Positions 41,451-49,546 of a stretch of DNA of 64,000 bases are shown piece after piece (the stretch's first letter is position 1; every line of letters begins with the position of its first letter). Origin of the DNA: Azospirillum brasilense (GTDB lineage: Bacteria; Pseudomonadota; Alphaproteobacteria; Azospirillales; Azospirillaceae); NCBI RefSeq assembly GCF_001315015.1, contig NZ_CP012914.1:992001-1056000 (forward strand). Reading direction: 5' to 3'. Below the pieces are notes generated by a model. That model searched no databases. It saw only the letters and a program-made list of their open reading frames with translations, and had not been told where the DNA came from. Both the position numbers and the translations under genes were made by a program.

Positions 41451-42329
41451 TTAATTGGCCCCCATCGCCTCGCTGATCCGCCGGACGGCCTCGTCCAGGG
41501 GCAGGTCGAGGCGGGTGATGTTCTGCAGCTCCAGGAAGCGCGCCTCGTTCTTCGACAGCTCGCCCTCGATCACCGCCCAGTGCTTGTCCGACGAGCGCTT
41601 GGCGATCTGGCGGGCGAAGGTGCGCTGGATTTCCTGGTCGAAGCGGCAGCCGAGATAGAGGAAGCTCCGGCCCGCCCGTCGTTCCTGCACGACGGCGGGA
41701 ATCGGCGTCTGAATGTCGATCTCCGTGAGGATCTCGACAAAGTCGCTGTCGGAAATCAGGTAGTTCCCCGCCGGGGCGGCGCTGCCCGACGGCTTGTAGA
41801 GCAGGGTCTCCCAGCCGGATGCCGCGGCGGCTTCGACCTCCGCGCCGCCCGGCGCGTAGTATTTCACCCATTCGCCGACGCCCTGCGGGTGGGACAGTCC
41901 CTGGATCTGGCCCCAGCTCCGGTCCGGAGCGGCGGTCAGCAGGCTTTCCAGCGTGTTGTCGTACCAAACATCGACGATCATCGGCGGTGCGGGCAGGGTG
42001 GCCAGCCACGCGTGAACCGGCGTCGCCGGGACCTCGCGCTTGAAGATCTCGTTCAAAATGCCGTCCAGCGTCTTGCGGTGGCGCCGCGATTCGATGAACT
42101 GGGCGACAGCGGTCAGCTGGCTGCGGATGCGGCCCGGTGCGGCGACCTTGGCGTTCAGCCGTTGCGCCAGTTCCAGCGAGGTGTGCGGGATCGGGCAGTC
42201 GGCCTCCGGCAGCAGCGCGAAGGCGCCCGGCCCGAGATAGGGCACCGCGCCCCGCGCCTTCAGCGCCGTGGCGATCTCCGCGATGATGGTATCGGTGTCC
42301 GTGCTGTCGATGACGGCGGTGTCGGTCAT
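41451..42329 (-). CDS. SIR2-like protein at the end of the nifB operon
   Basis: 292 aa. The N-terminal IIAEIATALKARGAVPYLGPGA and the later SRRHRKTLDGILNEIF, LPAPPMIVDVWYDNTLESLL and GRSFLYLGCRFDQEIQRTFA fit the SIR2-like NAD-binding fold (SIR2_2 type). The sirtuin catalytic His and zinc cysteines are not obvious. Start ATG at 42329. Last gene of the run starting at nifB, but an 80-base gap with a repeat precedes it, so expression may be partly uncoupled. Function unknown; NAD use would be interesting beside DraT/DraG. Confidence 0.75.
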   Translation of the reverse strand: MTDTAVIDSTDTDTIIAEIATALKARGAVPYLGPGAFALLPEADCPIPHTSLELAQRLNAKVAAPGRIRSQLTAVAQFIESRRHRKTLDGILNEIFKREVPATPVHAWLATLPAPPMIVDVWYDNTLESLLTAAPDRSWGQIQGLSHPQGVGEWVKYYAPGGAEVEAAAASGWETLLYKPSGSAAPAGNYLISDSDFVEILTEIDIQTPIPAVVQERRAGRSFLYLGCRFDQEIQRTFARQIAKRSSDKHWAVIEGELSKNEARFLELQNITRLDLPLDEAVRRISEAMGAN

Positions 42330-42355
42330 GCTTAACCCCGTTCGGCTGGCGTTTG

Positions 42356-42405
42356 CCCCCTCCCTGGCCCTCCCCCGCCGGGCGGGGGAGGGGATAAAGG
42401 GGAAG
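42356..42405. repeat. Short GC-rich hairpin repeat
   Basis: CCCCCTCCCTGGCCCTCCCC, then CGCCGGGCG, then GGGGAGGGG: a compact member of the dispersed GC-rich family. It lies between the DegT-family and SIR2-like genes and could attenuate transcription. Confidence 0.65.
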
Positions 42406-42409
42406 CGTT

Positions 42410-43591
42410 TCACAAATAGATCGCCGCGCCCGCCCCCGTGTTGACGGTGGCGTCCTTCAGCGTGTCCACGATGAACTGCACCTCGTCGGCGGTGACCTTG
42501 TGGTGCAGCGGCAGGGCCAGCACGCGGTCGACCGTCTTCTGGCAGACCGGGCAGTCGGCCCGGCTGGCGCCGCGTTCCTGGTAGTATTGCTGGGTGTAGA
42601 GCGCCTGCCCGTAGTCCGACGCCTCGACGTCGTGCGTCGCCAAGTCCTCCAGCACCGCCTTGCGCCCCGAGGCGGTGAAGCGGGTGCCGAGGTGGACGGC
42701 GTAGACCATCGGGTGCACGTCGTCGGCGCCCGGCCCCTTGTAGGGCGGCTTGATGCCCTCGAAGGAGGCCATGGCCGCCTCGTAGTGGCTGACCACCTCC
42801 CGGCGCTTCGCCAGGATTTCCGGCAGGCGCTTCAACTGGACGAGGCCCAGCGCGGCGGTCAGGTTGCTCATGCCCGCCTGGAAGGGGATGGTTCGGGTGA
42901 TGACCACCGTGTTGCGGTGCTCCATCTCGCGCCGGCGCAGGTAGCGGAGCTGGTGGGCGAGGTTGCGGTCGTCGGTGACGATCATCCCGCCTTCGCCGGT
43001 CACCAGCACGCCGGGCTCGGAGAAGTCGAAGACCGCGCAGTCGCCGAAGCTGCCGACCAGCTTCCCCTTGTAGGAGGAGCCAATGGCCTCGGTCGAATCC
43101 TCGATCAGGATCAGCCCCTTGTCGGCGGCGAGCGCGCGCAGCTCGTCCCAATGGGCGGGGTGGCCGTTGACGTTGCCGGCGAGGATGGCCTTGGTCCGCG
43201 GCGTGATCTTCGCCTCGGCCTTCGCCGGGTTGATGGTGTGCTGCCAATAGTCGATGTCGACGAAGACCGGCTCCGCGCCGGCCAGCGCGATGGCGTGCTG
43301 CACCTGGTGCCAGCCGAAGGGGGAGCAGAGAACCTCGTCCCCCGGTCCGATGCCATAGGCCTTGAGCACCATCAGCGTGGCGAGGGTGCCGCTGGACACC
43401 GCGACCGCGTGGGCGCGGCCGAGCCAAGCGGCGAAGGCCTGCTCGAATCCCTCCGTCATCCGCCCGTCGCCGAGGCTGCCGGAGGTGAGGATGCGGCCCA
43501 GCACCGCCACCTCCGCCTCCGAAATGTCCGGGTCGATCAGCGGGATGTAATCGCCAAGCTCGCCGCCTGCGTCTTCTTCGGGCATCGTCAT
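42410..43591 (-). CDS. DegT/DnrJ/EryC1/StrS-family protein lacking the PLP lysine
   Basis: 393 aa, full family length. PLP-pocket features are present: SSGTLATLMVLKAYGIGPGD, GHPAHWDEL, ILIEDSTEAIG (D165) and TGEGGMIVTDD. In the motif that normally reads F-S-F-H-x-x-K-x-x-x-x-GEGG this protein has FDFSEPGVLVTGEGG, so residue 194 is Gly in place of the Schiff-base lysine. Start at 43591 (AAGGAT upstream) or 43585. Fifteen bases after the unknown gene at 43606. It is unlikely to be a standard aminotransferase; possibly a dehydratase-like or non-catalytic form. Confidence 0.82.
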   Translation of the reverse strand: MTMPEEDAGGELGDYIPLIDPDISEAEVAVLGRILTSGSLGDGRMTEGFEQAFAAWLGRAHAVAVSSGTLATLMVLKAYGIGPGDEVLCSPFGWHQVQHAIALAGAEPVFVDIDYWQHTINPAKAEAKITPRTKAILAGNVNGHPAHWDELRALAADKGLILIEDSTEAIGSSYKGKLVGSFGDCAVFDFSEPGVLVTGEGGMIVTDDRNLAHQLRYLRRREMEHRNTVVITRTIPFQAGMSNLTAALGLVQLKRLPEILAKRREVVSHYEAAMASFEGIKPPYKGPGADDVHPMVYAVHLGTRFTASGRKAVLEDLATHDVEASDYGQALYTQQYYQERGASRADCPVCQKTVDRVLALPLHHKVTADEVQFIVDTLKDATVNTGAGAAIYL

Positions 43592-43605
43592 TCCGCGATC
43601 CTTAT

Positions 43606-43890
43606 TCAGTCGTCCTCGTCCCGTTGCGCGATCACCACGCCGGTCGCCGTCTCCGGCTTGTTGGTGATGAGCCAGCAATGGTTGGTGCCGTCCACGAGGT
43701 AGAGGTTGAAGCCGGGCTCCTCCCGGAAGGCGTCCTCCGCCATCACCGCGGCGTGCGCCCCGGTGACGTTGGACAGGTCCGGGTGCGCCTCGCGCACGGC
43801 GCGGACCACGGCGTCGAGCCGGGTGCCGTCCGCGAAGAGGCGGCCGGCCAGGGCGGCGATGGCATCGATCCGTTCCGGGGTCAGCGCCAT
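43606..43890 (-). CDS. Small nif-operon protein of unknown function
   Basis: 94 aa. Helical N-terminal half (RIDAIAALAGRLFADGTRLD; VVRAVREAHPDLSNVTGAHA) and a strand-rich end (GFNLYLVDGTNHCWLITNKP). Not recognised with certainty; similar short genes accompany nifT in some alphaproteobacterial nif clusters. It starts five bases after the nifT stop, so it is translationally linked to it. Confidence 0.72.
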   Translation of the reverse strand: MALTPERIDAIAALAGRLFADGTRLDAVVRAVREAHPDLSNVTGAHAAVMAEDAFREEPGFNLYLVDGTNHCWLITNKPETATGVVIAQRDEDD

Positions 43891-43895
43891 GGCCG

Positions 43896-44105
43896 TCACT
43901 CCGCGCCGCGCTTCTTGGCTTCGACGGTGATGGGCAGGCGGGTGTCCGCCGGCATCTCCGGCAGATCGAGCGTCCAGCCGTTGGCGACCTTGACCCAGCC
44001 GCCCCACAGGCCCGGCTTCTCCATCTCGGTGATGGGCTCCTCCAGGTCCTTCTTGGCGACGTAGATCGTGTATTGCTCACCGGCCTTGCGCACCATCACC
44101 TTCAT
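43896..44105 (-). CDS. nifT: NifT/FixU protein
   Basis: 69 aa, standard NifT length. MKVMVRKAGEQYTIYVAKKD at the start and GGWVKVANGWTLDLPEMPAD near the end match the family. A small beta-rich protein, dispensable in known cases, of unknown role. Within the nifB operon, 41 bases after the second desulfurase gene. A long overlapping frame reads through it but is a shadow. Confidence 0.92.
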   Translation of the reverse strand: MKVMVRKAGEQYTIYVAKKDLEEPITEMEKPGLWGGWVKVANGWTLDLPEMPADTRLPITVEAKKRGAE

Positions 44106-44146
44106 GTCACTCTCCAGTCGTCGTTCGTTTTGGGCACTCGCGGGTG

Positions 44147-45298
44147 TCAGGCCGCCATCCGCGCGTAGAGCGCGGGAAACTCGTTGAGGACCGATTCCAC
44201 CTCCTCCGCCGTGGTGCAGCGGCTGAGGGAGAAGCGCAGGCTGGCCGCGGCCTCCGCCGGGGACAGGCCCATGGCGGTCAGGACGTGGCTCGGCTCGTTG
44301 CCGCCGGACGCGCAGGCCGACCCCATGGAGACAGCGATGCCGGCGCGGTCGAGCCGCATCAGCAGCTCCTCCGCGTCCAGCGGGCGGCCCTGCGGGTCGG
44401 CAAAGCGGATGTTGCTGGTGTTGGACAGGCGGACCGCCCCCTCGCCGTTGACCCGGCTGCCCGGCCAGGCGGCGAGCACGCCGCGCTCCAGCCGGTCGCG
44501 CAGGATCGCCATGCCTCCGGCTTCCGCCACGGTGGCGGCGGCGCGGGCGGCGGCGGCGCCGAAGCCGACGATGGCCGGCACATTCTCCGTCCCGCCGCGG
44601 CGGTGGCGCTCCTGATGCCCGTGGATCAGCGGGGCGAAGGGCACGCCCCTGCGGATGAAGAGGGCGCCGATGCCCTTCGGCCCGTGCATCTTGTGGGCGG
44701 ACAGGGTCAGCAGGTCGGCGTTCACCGCGTCGACCTTGATCGGCAGCCGCCCGGCGGCCTGCACCGCGTCGGTGTGGAACAGGGCGCCGCGCGCCTGGGC
44801 GATGTCGGCGGCGGCGCCGACCGGCTGGATCGCCCCGGTCTCGTTGTTCGCCCACATCACGGACACAAGCGCCGTGTCGGGCGTCACGGCGTCGCGCAGG
44901 TCGGCGAGCGCGATGGTGCCGGTGCCGTCCACCGGCAGGACGGTGACCCGCCAGCCCTGCCGCTCCAATTCATGCGCCAGCATCAGCGTCGAGGGATGCT
45001 CGATCGCCGTGGTGACGAGGTGGCGGCGCTCCGGACGCTCCGCCGCGACGGCGCGCAACGTGCCGAGCAGGGCCGTGTGGTTGGCCTCCGTCGCGCTGGC
45101 GGTGAAGAGGATGTCCGCCGCCTTCGCGCCGACCAGCGCCGCCACCCGGGCGCGCGCCTCGCCCACAGCCCGCTTGGCGGCCATGCCGGGGGCGTGCGGG
45201 CTGGAGGGGTTGCCGAACTCCCCGGACAGGTGCGGCAGCATCGCCTCCCGCACCTCGGGTGCCAGCGGGGTCGTCGCGTTGTTGTCGAGATAGATCAT
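44147..45298 (-). CDS. Second NifS/IscS-type cysteine desulfurase
   Basis: 383 aa. MIYLDNNATTPLAPEVREAM, the cofactor lysine in LLTLSAHKMHGPKGIGALFI, the His in TTAIEHPSTLM and the loop cysteine in GSACASGGNEPSHV are all present, so it should be active. It differs throughout from NifS at 18649-19854 and has the more compact N-terminus. Placed between nifZ and nifT in the nifB operon, so a dedicated sulfur source for NifB or P-cluster formation is possible. Confidence 0.92.
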   Translation of the reverse strand: MIYLDNNATTPLAPEVREAMLPHLSGEFGNPSSPHAPGMAAKRAVGEARARVAALVGAKAADILFTASATEANHTALLGTLRAVAAERPERRHLVTTAIEHPSTLMLAHELERQGWRVTVLPVDGTGTIALADLRDAVTPDTALVSVMWANNETGAIQPVGAAADIAQARGALFHTDAVQAAGRLPIKVDAVNADLLTLSAHKMHGPKGIGALFIRRGVPFAPLIHGHQERHRRGGTENVPAIVGFGAAAARAAATVAEAGGMAILRDRLERGVLAAWPGSRVNGEGAVRLSNTSNIRFADPQGRPLDAEELLMRLDRAGIAVSMGSACASGGNEPSHVLTAMGLSPAEAAASLRFSLSRCTTAEEVESVLNEFPALYARMAA

Positions 45299-45332
45299 GG
45301 GTCCATCGCGGGCCGTGGCGGGGAGGGGGCGG

Positions 45333-45644
45333 TCAGTCCATCACGCCGGGGACACCGCGGCGGCGGCCGTCGGCGGGCGTGATCTCCTCCTCCAGGCAGC
45401 CGACGACGACGCCGGCCGGGAACTCCACCAGATAGACGGGGATCTGCGTGCCCTCGGCATGGCCGATGCGCACGATGATGCCGGGCGTGCCCTTGGGGGC
45501 CAGCAGCGCGCCGTCCTCGGCGTTGGGGTGGCTGCCGTCGTTGTGGAGGTCCACCGCGGCGGTGACCGCCAGGCCCCAGTCGTAGAGCGGTTCGCGGGGC
45601 GGGATGAAGCCGGGCTTCTTCGCTTCGGTGACGGCGTCGCTCAT
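45333..45644 (-). CDS. NifZ-domain protein (second copy)
   Basis: 103 aa. The NifZ-type SH3-like fold is visible by comparison with the next gene upstream: DLHNDGSHPNAEDGALLAPK aligns with DVRNDGTYPGRPMGDFLIRT, and VYLVEFPAGVVVGCLEEEIT with the IVG-x-x-x-x-EL ending. The N-terminal extension GFIPPREPLYDWGLAVTAAV is not found in the neighbour. It starts 23 bases after that gene, so the pair looks like a tandem duplication that has diverged strongly. Confidence 0.8.
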   Translation of the reverse strand: MSDAVTEAKKPGFIPPREPLYDWGLAVTAAVDLHNDGSHPNAEDGALLAPKGTPGIIVRIGHAEGTQIPVYLVEFPAGVVVGCLEEEITPADGRRRGVPGVMD

Positions 45645-45667
45645 CGGGTGCTCCTTGGGCAAGACGG

Positions 45668-45964
45668 TCATTGCGGGTCGTTGCAGCGGGCGTCGACCAG
45701 TTCGAGTTCCTTGGCGCGCATGCCGACGATGATGCGCTTCTCGTAAAAATCGATGCCGTAGATGTAATACATCTGCAGGTAGGTGCCGATCGACTTCACA
45801 TAGCCGATGTCCCCGGTGCGGATCAGGAAGTCGCCCATCGGGCGTCCGGGATAGGTGCCGTCGTTGCGCACGTCGCGAAGGGCACGGACCTTCTGGCCCT
45901 CCTCGAAGGCGGGGCGGTCTTCCAGTTCGATCGTCTCGTTCGGATCGCGGGCGCGCTCGCGCAT
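45668..45964 (-). CDS. nifZ: P-cluster maturation protein NifZ
   Basis: 98 aa. EEGQKVRALRDVRNDGTYPG, GDIGYVKSIGTYLQMYYIYG and RIIVGMRAKELELVDA are the NifZ signature. NifZ helps couple the second pair of [4Fe-4S] clusters into the P-cluster on NifDK. Lies between the LRV gene and its own paralogue. Confidence 0.92.
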   Translation of the reverse strand: MRERARDPNETIELEDRPAFEEGQKVRALRDVRNDGTYPGRPMGDFLIRTGDIGYVKSIGTYLQMYYIYGIDFYEKRIIVGMRAKELELVDARCNDPQ

Positions 45965-45988
45965 TCGATGCTCCTTGGTGCGGGGGCG

Positions 45989-46762
45989 TCAGTCGGGGAT
46001 CAGGTCGCCGGTGGCGGGCAGTCCGGCGCGGCGCTTCTGCGCCACGGTGCGGACGTCGTCCACCGGGTCTTCGGTCAGCGGGGCGAGGTCTTCGGGCGGC
46101 AGGCGGCTGGCGACGACGAAGCGCACGCACCAGTCGGCGTCGCGGATCAGCGCGGCCAGCTTTTCCGGCGGCAGGCGCCGGGCGACGACCATGCGCACGC
46201 GGGCGCTGTCGTCCCAGGCCATGCTCATCAGCCACTCCAGCCCGATGCGGTTGGCGACCTCCAGCCGGATTTCCGGGTCCTCGTCGTGCATCATCGCCGG
46301 CAGCATGCCCTCGGGCACGCGGCGGGCGACGCGCAGGCGCACGGAATAGTCGGGGTCGCGCATCAGCGGCGAGAGGTCGGCGTCCTCCAAACGGGAGGCG
46401 ACGGCGATGCGCACCTCGCGGTCGGGGTCGCCGCGCATCTTCAGCAGCAGGCGGCGGGGCAGGCGGCGGGCGACGGCGGCGCGTACCGTCTCGTCGGGGT
46501 CGTCCATCAGCCGCGGCACGATGAAGATCGGCGCGAAGCGCGCGGCGTTGGCGCGGACCTCGAAATAGGGATGGTCGAGATGCTCGCCCGCCAGATCGTC
46601 GTTCCATTGGAAGAAGCGCTGGATGCGCTTCGCGTAGCGGTCCTGCACGCAGGCGCGCAGCGGTTCGCAGCGCCCCTCGGCCAGACGGGCGCGGTGGGCG
46701 CAGCCGTCGCAATCGACGGGGTTGCCCAGCCAGTCCAGCGCCTTGTCGATGTCGTCGCTCAT
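45989..46762 (-). CDS. 4Fe-4S leucine-rich variant (LRV) repeat protein
   Basis: 257 aa. The N-terminal cysteine cluster C18, C21, C32 and C38 (CDGCAHRARLAEGRCEPLRA) is followed by about eight 24-residue helical repeats of the form D-x-x-x-x-VR-x-x-VA-x-RLP (DETVRAAVARRLPRRLLLKM; DREVRIAVASRLEDADLSPL). This matches the LRV protein with a [4Fe-4S] cluster known from Azotobacter nif DNA. Role unknown, perhaps a maturation adaptor. The start overlaps the previous stop by four bases (ATGA). Confidence 0.9.
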   Translation of the reverse strand: MSDDIDKALDWLGNPVDCDGCAHRARLAEGRCEPLRACVQDRYAKRIQRFFQWNDDLAGEHLDHPYFEVRANAARFAPIFIVPRLMDDPDETVRAAVARRLPRRLLLKMRGDPDREVRIAVASRLEDADLSPLMRDPDYSVRLRVARRVPEGMLPAMMHDEDPEIRLEVANRIGLEWLMSMAWDDSARVRMVVARRLPPEKLAALIRDADWCVRFVVASRLPPEDLAPLTEDPVDDVRTVAQKRRAGLPATGDLIPD

Positions 46763-47292
46763 GCGTCGTCCTCCGGGCCGGCTTCATGGCGGTCGGCGGC
46801 GGCGAGCAGGCGGGTGGTTCCGAAGCGGTCCTTCGGGTCCAGGTCCCGGACCTTGTTCAGGGCCTCGCGCCCTTCGGCCAGACGGCCCAGCCGCAGATGC
46901 AGGTAGCCGACCGCGGTCAGGGCGAACAGGAACAGGCGCGGGGCCGGCTCCAGACCGGCGAAGTCACCGTGATCCGGGCCGACCGTGCGCCAGTCGGTGT
47001 GGTTCAGGCCGATGGCGGCCATGGCGTGGCCGAGCATCCGCTCGCCGTAGAGCAGGGCGGTGTCCAGGTTCGCCTTGTAGAAGTGGAACTTGTAATGGCC
47101 GAGATCGACCAGCCGGTGCCCCGGCGCCAACTCGGCGGCGCGGGCGAGATGACGCTCCGCCGCCTCGGCGTCGGCGTGGTTGGCGGCGGCGAGATGCAGG
47201 AACCGCTCCGCCTCGGGCGGCAGGTCGCCGCCGTAGTAACGGCGGTTGAGCCAGCCTTCATCCACCTCGTCCAGCATGGCGGTGCGCTCCAT
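46759..47292 (-). CDS. TPR-like nif-associated protein (paralogue of 21486-21983)
   Basis: 177 aa, helical-repeat protein (AERFLHLAAANHADAEAAER; RLFLFALTAVGYLHLRLGRL). It shares its C-terminal half with the protein at 21486-21983 and has an extra N-terminal helix pair. Starts after GGGAGAGGG and is coupled to the LRV gene by a four-base overlap. Probably an adaptor in nitrogenase assembly (inference from context only). Confidence 0.82.
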   Translation of the reverse strand: MERTAMLDEVDEGWLNRRYYGGDLPPEAERFLHLAAANHADAEAAERHLARAAELAPGHRLVDLGHYKFHFYKANLDTALLYGERMLGHAMAAIGLNHTDWRTVGPDHGDFAGLEPAPRLFLFALTAVGYLHLRLGRLAEGREALNKVRDLDPKDRFGTTRLLAAADRHEAGPEDDA

Positions 47293-47336
47293 GGAAACCC
47301 TCTCCCGTGATGGGGCGGGAGAGGGGTTTCGGGCGA

Positions 47337-47528
47337 TCAGGCCGGGACGCAGCAGTCAGCCGGGCAGACCGAGGCGCACTGCGGGCTGGAGAACTGGCCC
47401 TTGCACTCGGTGCACAGGTCCGCGTTGATGGCGTAGGCGCCCTTCTTGAAGCTGATGGCGTTGTTCGGGCACTCGGCCTCGCAGGCGCCGCAGGCGGTGC
47501 AGTCGGAAGCCTTGATCTTGTAAGCCAT
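47337..47528 (-). CDS. fdxN: FdxN-type 2[4Fe-4S] ferredoxin
   Basis: 63 aa. Cluster motifs [14 protein letters not shown] (residues 10-23) and C-x2-C-x8-C-x3-CP ([20 protein letters not shown]) with the insert typical of nif ferredoxins next to nifB. Likely donates electrons to NifB for NifB-co synthesis. Ends with an extra CC pair (ADCCVPA). Directly downstream of nifB. Confidence 0.94.
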   Translation of the reverse strand: MAYKIKASDCTACGACEAECPNNAISFKKGAYAINADLCTECKGQFSSPQCASVCPADCCVPA

Positions 47529-47607
47529 GACACTCTCCTTGCAGGTGGGGCGGCTGTTGCGGTGGGCCGCCGGGTAAATCCGTGGGTTCTGGTCGGTCTC
47601 TTGGGTG

Positions 47608-49167
47608 TCAGGCGCGCCGGGCGGTGAAGGCGCCGGTGCGGATCACCGCGTCCTGCCCCTCGCGGGCGTTGATCGCACCTTGGCCGAGGCGCTCGGCGTA
47701 GTCCTTGAAGTAGGTCAATGCCGACTCCTCGATGTATTCGAAGGCGAAGCGGTCAACCGGCTCGATGCCCGCGTCCTTGAGGTTCTGCGACGGGCAGCCG
47801 CCGATCTTGGCGACGAAGACCGCGGTGCAGTCGTTGATCGCCGACAGCACGCCGCCGAGCGCGTCCTCGTCGCCCGAACCGCCTTCGCAATACTGGTCGA
47901 CGCGGCGGTGGCCGACGAACTTGGCGCCCTTCGGACCGACCTCGTAGATCTGGAATTCCTTGGCGTGGCCGAAATGCTCGTTGATGCGCTCGCCGCCCTT
48001 GGTGGCGACGGCGATCAGGATCGGCTGCACCTCGGTGCCCACCGTCTCGGCGACGTCGGCCTGTGCGGCGGCCTTGGCGGCGTGGCGCCCGGCGCGCTCG
48101 CCCTCGACATGCTCGCGGTAGGTGCGGGCGGCCTCCTGGTCGTATTCCACCTCGCCCATCGCCTCGATCTGGTCGATGGTGAATTCGGAACCGCGGTCCT
48201 CGCCCAGCAGGCCGACCGCGTCGGCGCGGCACTGGCGGCAGTGGCGCATCAGCTTGGCCCCGCCCTCGCACTGGTCCTGCAGGACCTTCAGCTCCTGCGC
48301 GGTCGGGCCGCGCTGGCCGGTCAGGCCGAAATGGGTGCCGTGCGCCGGGTCGGAGATCAGCGGCATGATGTTGTGCAGGAAGGCGCCGCGCGACTTCACG
48401 GCCTTGTTCACGTCCATCAGGTGCTCGTCGTTGATCCCCGGGATCATGACGGAGTTCACCTTCACCAGGATGCCGCGCGAGGTCAGCATCTCCAGCCCGA
48501 GCATCTGGCGCTCGTGCAGGATCTTGGCGGCGTCCAGGCCGGTCCAGCGCTTGTGGTCGTGGAAAATCCAGGGGTAGATATGCTGCCCGACCTCGGGATC
48601 GACCATGTTGATGGTGATCGTGACGTGGTCGATGTTGTAGTTCGCGATGGTGTCCACATGGTCGGGCAGGGCCAGACCGTTGGTGGACAGGCACAGCTTG
48701 AGGTCCGGCGCCTTCTTCGCCAGCATCTCGAAGGTCTTGAAGGTGTTCTTGCCGCCGGCCGCGAGGCTGTCGCCGGGGCCGGCGATGCCGATGACGGAGA
48801 GCTGCGGGATTTCCTTGGCGACCGCCATGATCTTGCGGAGCGCCTGATCGGGGGTCAGCTTCTCGGAGACCACGCCCGGCCGGCTCTCGTTCGAGCAGTC
48901 GTATTTGCGGTTGCAGTAGTTGCACTGGATGTTGCAGGCCGGCGCCACGGCGACGTGCATGCGGGCGAAGTAGTGATGCGCCTCCTCGGAGTAGCAGGGA
49001 TGGTTCTTCACCTTCTCCCACACCTCCGGCGCCATGTCGGCGGGGCCGTCCGACGACCCGCAGGAGGAGGACGCGCAGCCGGAGGCGGCGGCGGTGGGCG
49101 GCGCCTCGGCGGCGGCTTTCAGCTCACCCACGCCCAGGATGCTGTCGAGCGAAATAACGTTGGCCAT
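47608..49167 (-). CDS. nifB: NifB, radical SAM FeMo-co precursor synthase
   Basis: 519 aa. Radical SAM motif C78-x3-C82-x2-C85 ([18 protein letters not shown]), with other cluster-ligand cysteines C31/C36 upstream and CRQC near residue 315. Residues from about 385 form a NifX-like domain ([20 protein letters not shown]). It makes NifB-co, the 8Fe-9S-C core of FeMo-co. Start at 49167 after AAGGGAGTGGACG. First gene of an eleven-gene run ending at 41451. Confidence 0.97.
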   Translation of the reverse strand: MANVISLDSILGVGELKAAAEAPPTAAASGCASSSCGSSDGPADMAPEVWEKVKNHPCYSEEAHHYFARMHVAVAPACNIQCNYCNRKYDCSNESRPGVVSEKLTPDQALRKIMAVAKEIPQLSVIGIAGPGDSLAAGGKNTFKTFEMLAKKAPDLKLCLSTNGLALPDHVDTIANYNIDHVTITINMVDPEVGQHIYPWIFHDHKRWTGLDAAKILHERQMLGLEMLTSRGILVKVNSVMIPGINDEHLMDVNKAVKSRGAFLHNIMPLISDPAHGTHFGLTGQRGPTAQELKVLQDQCEGGAKLMRHCRQCRADAVGLLGEDRGSEFTIDQIEAMGEVEYDQEAARTYREHVEGERAGRHAAKAAAQADVAETVGTEVQPILIAVATKGGERINEHFGHAKEFQIYEVGPKGAKFVGHRRVDQYCEGGSGDEDALGGVLSAINDCTAVFVAKIGGCPSQNLKDAGIEPVDRFAFEYIEESALTYFKDYAERLGQGAINAREGQDAVIRTGAFTARRA

Positions 49168-49219
49168 CGTCCACTCCCTTCCCAGCCGCGCCGTCGGCGC
49201 CCTTGGTCGGGTCGTTAAA

Positions 49220-49235
49220 AGCAAGTTCGGGGCCA
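49220..49235 (-). promoter_or_regulatory. Sigma-54 promoter of the nifB operon
   Basis: TGGCCCCGAACTTGCT on the minus strand: GG and GC in register, TTGCT exact, with CC in place of CA and C for G in the -24 element. The predicted start is about 42 bases upstream of nifB. It is the weakest -24 of the five nif promoters here. Confidence 0.82.
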
Positions 49236-49292
49236 ACCGGGTGAAGTGTGGAGTTTCAGAGGGTTAGACGGCAGTGTCGGCCCTGTGCTCCA

Positions 49293-49365
49293 TGTCGGCA
49301 ATCCGACAAAGGCGGACAAAGCCCAACAATGGCCGACAAACACGCCGCCTGTCGGGGACCCGACA
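49293..49365. promoter_or_regulatory. Two NifA sites upstream of nifB
   Basis: TGTCGGCAATCCGACA (49293-49308) and TGTCGGGGACCCGACA (49350-49365), centred about 91 and 148 bases upstream of the predicted start. Both show fully symmetric extended arms (TGTCGG...CCGACA). Confidence 0.87.
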
Positions 49366-49390
49366 TGGGGCGGCAATCGTGTTTGAAGTC

Positions 49391-49506
49391 CCCTCTCCCC
49401 TCCGGGGAGAGGGTTAGGGTGAGGGGGTTGTGCTTGGCGCTATGTCCGGCAGAAGCGCAACCCCCTCACCGGCCCTACGGGCCACCCTCTCCCCCTGGGG
49501 GAGGGT
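49391..49506 (+). repeat. GC-rich dispersed repeat, copy upstream of nifB
   Basis: Begins CCCCTCTCCCCTCCGGGGAG, then AGGGTTAGGGTGAGGGGG, and shares GAAGCGCAACCCCCTCAC (GA/CA variation) with the copy at 41311-41430; same orientation. It lies between the nifB control region and the convergent end of the cyclase gene. Confidence 0.85.
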
Positions 49507-49546
49507 TAAGAAGGCCGCCTGCACTGCCCTATGACAAGGGGGGGAG

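Noticed and set aside
49270..49300. Extra TGT triplets before nifB that might be further NifA sites
   Set aside because: TGT at 49275 and 49284 have CTC and GGC, not ACA, ten bases later.
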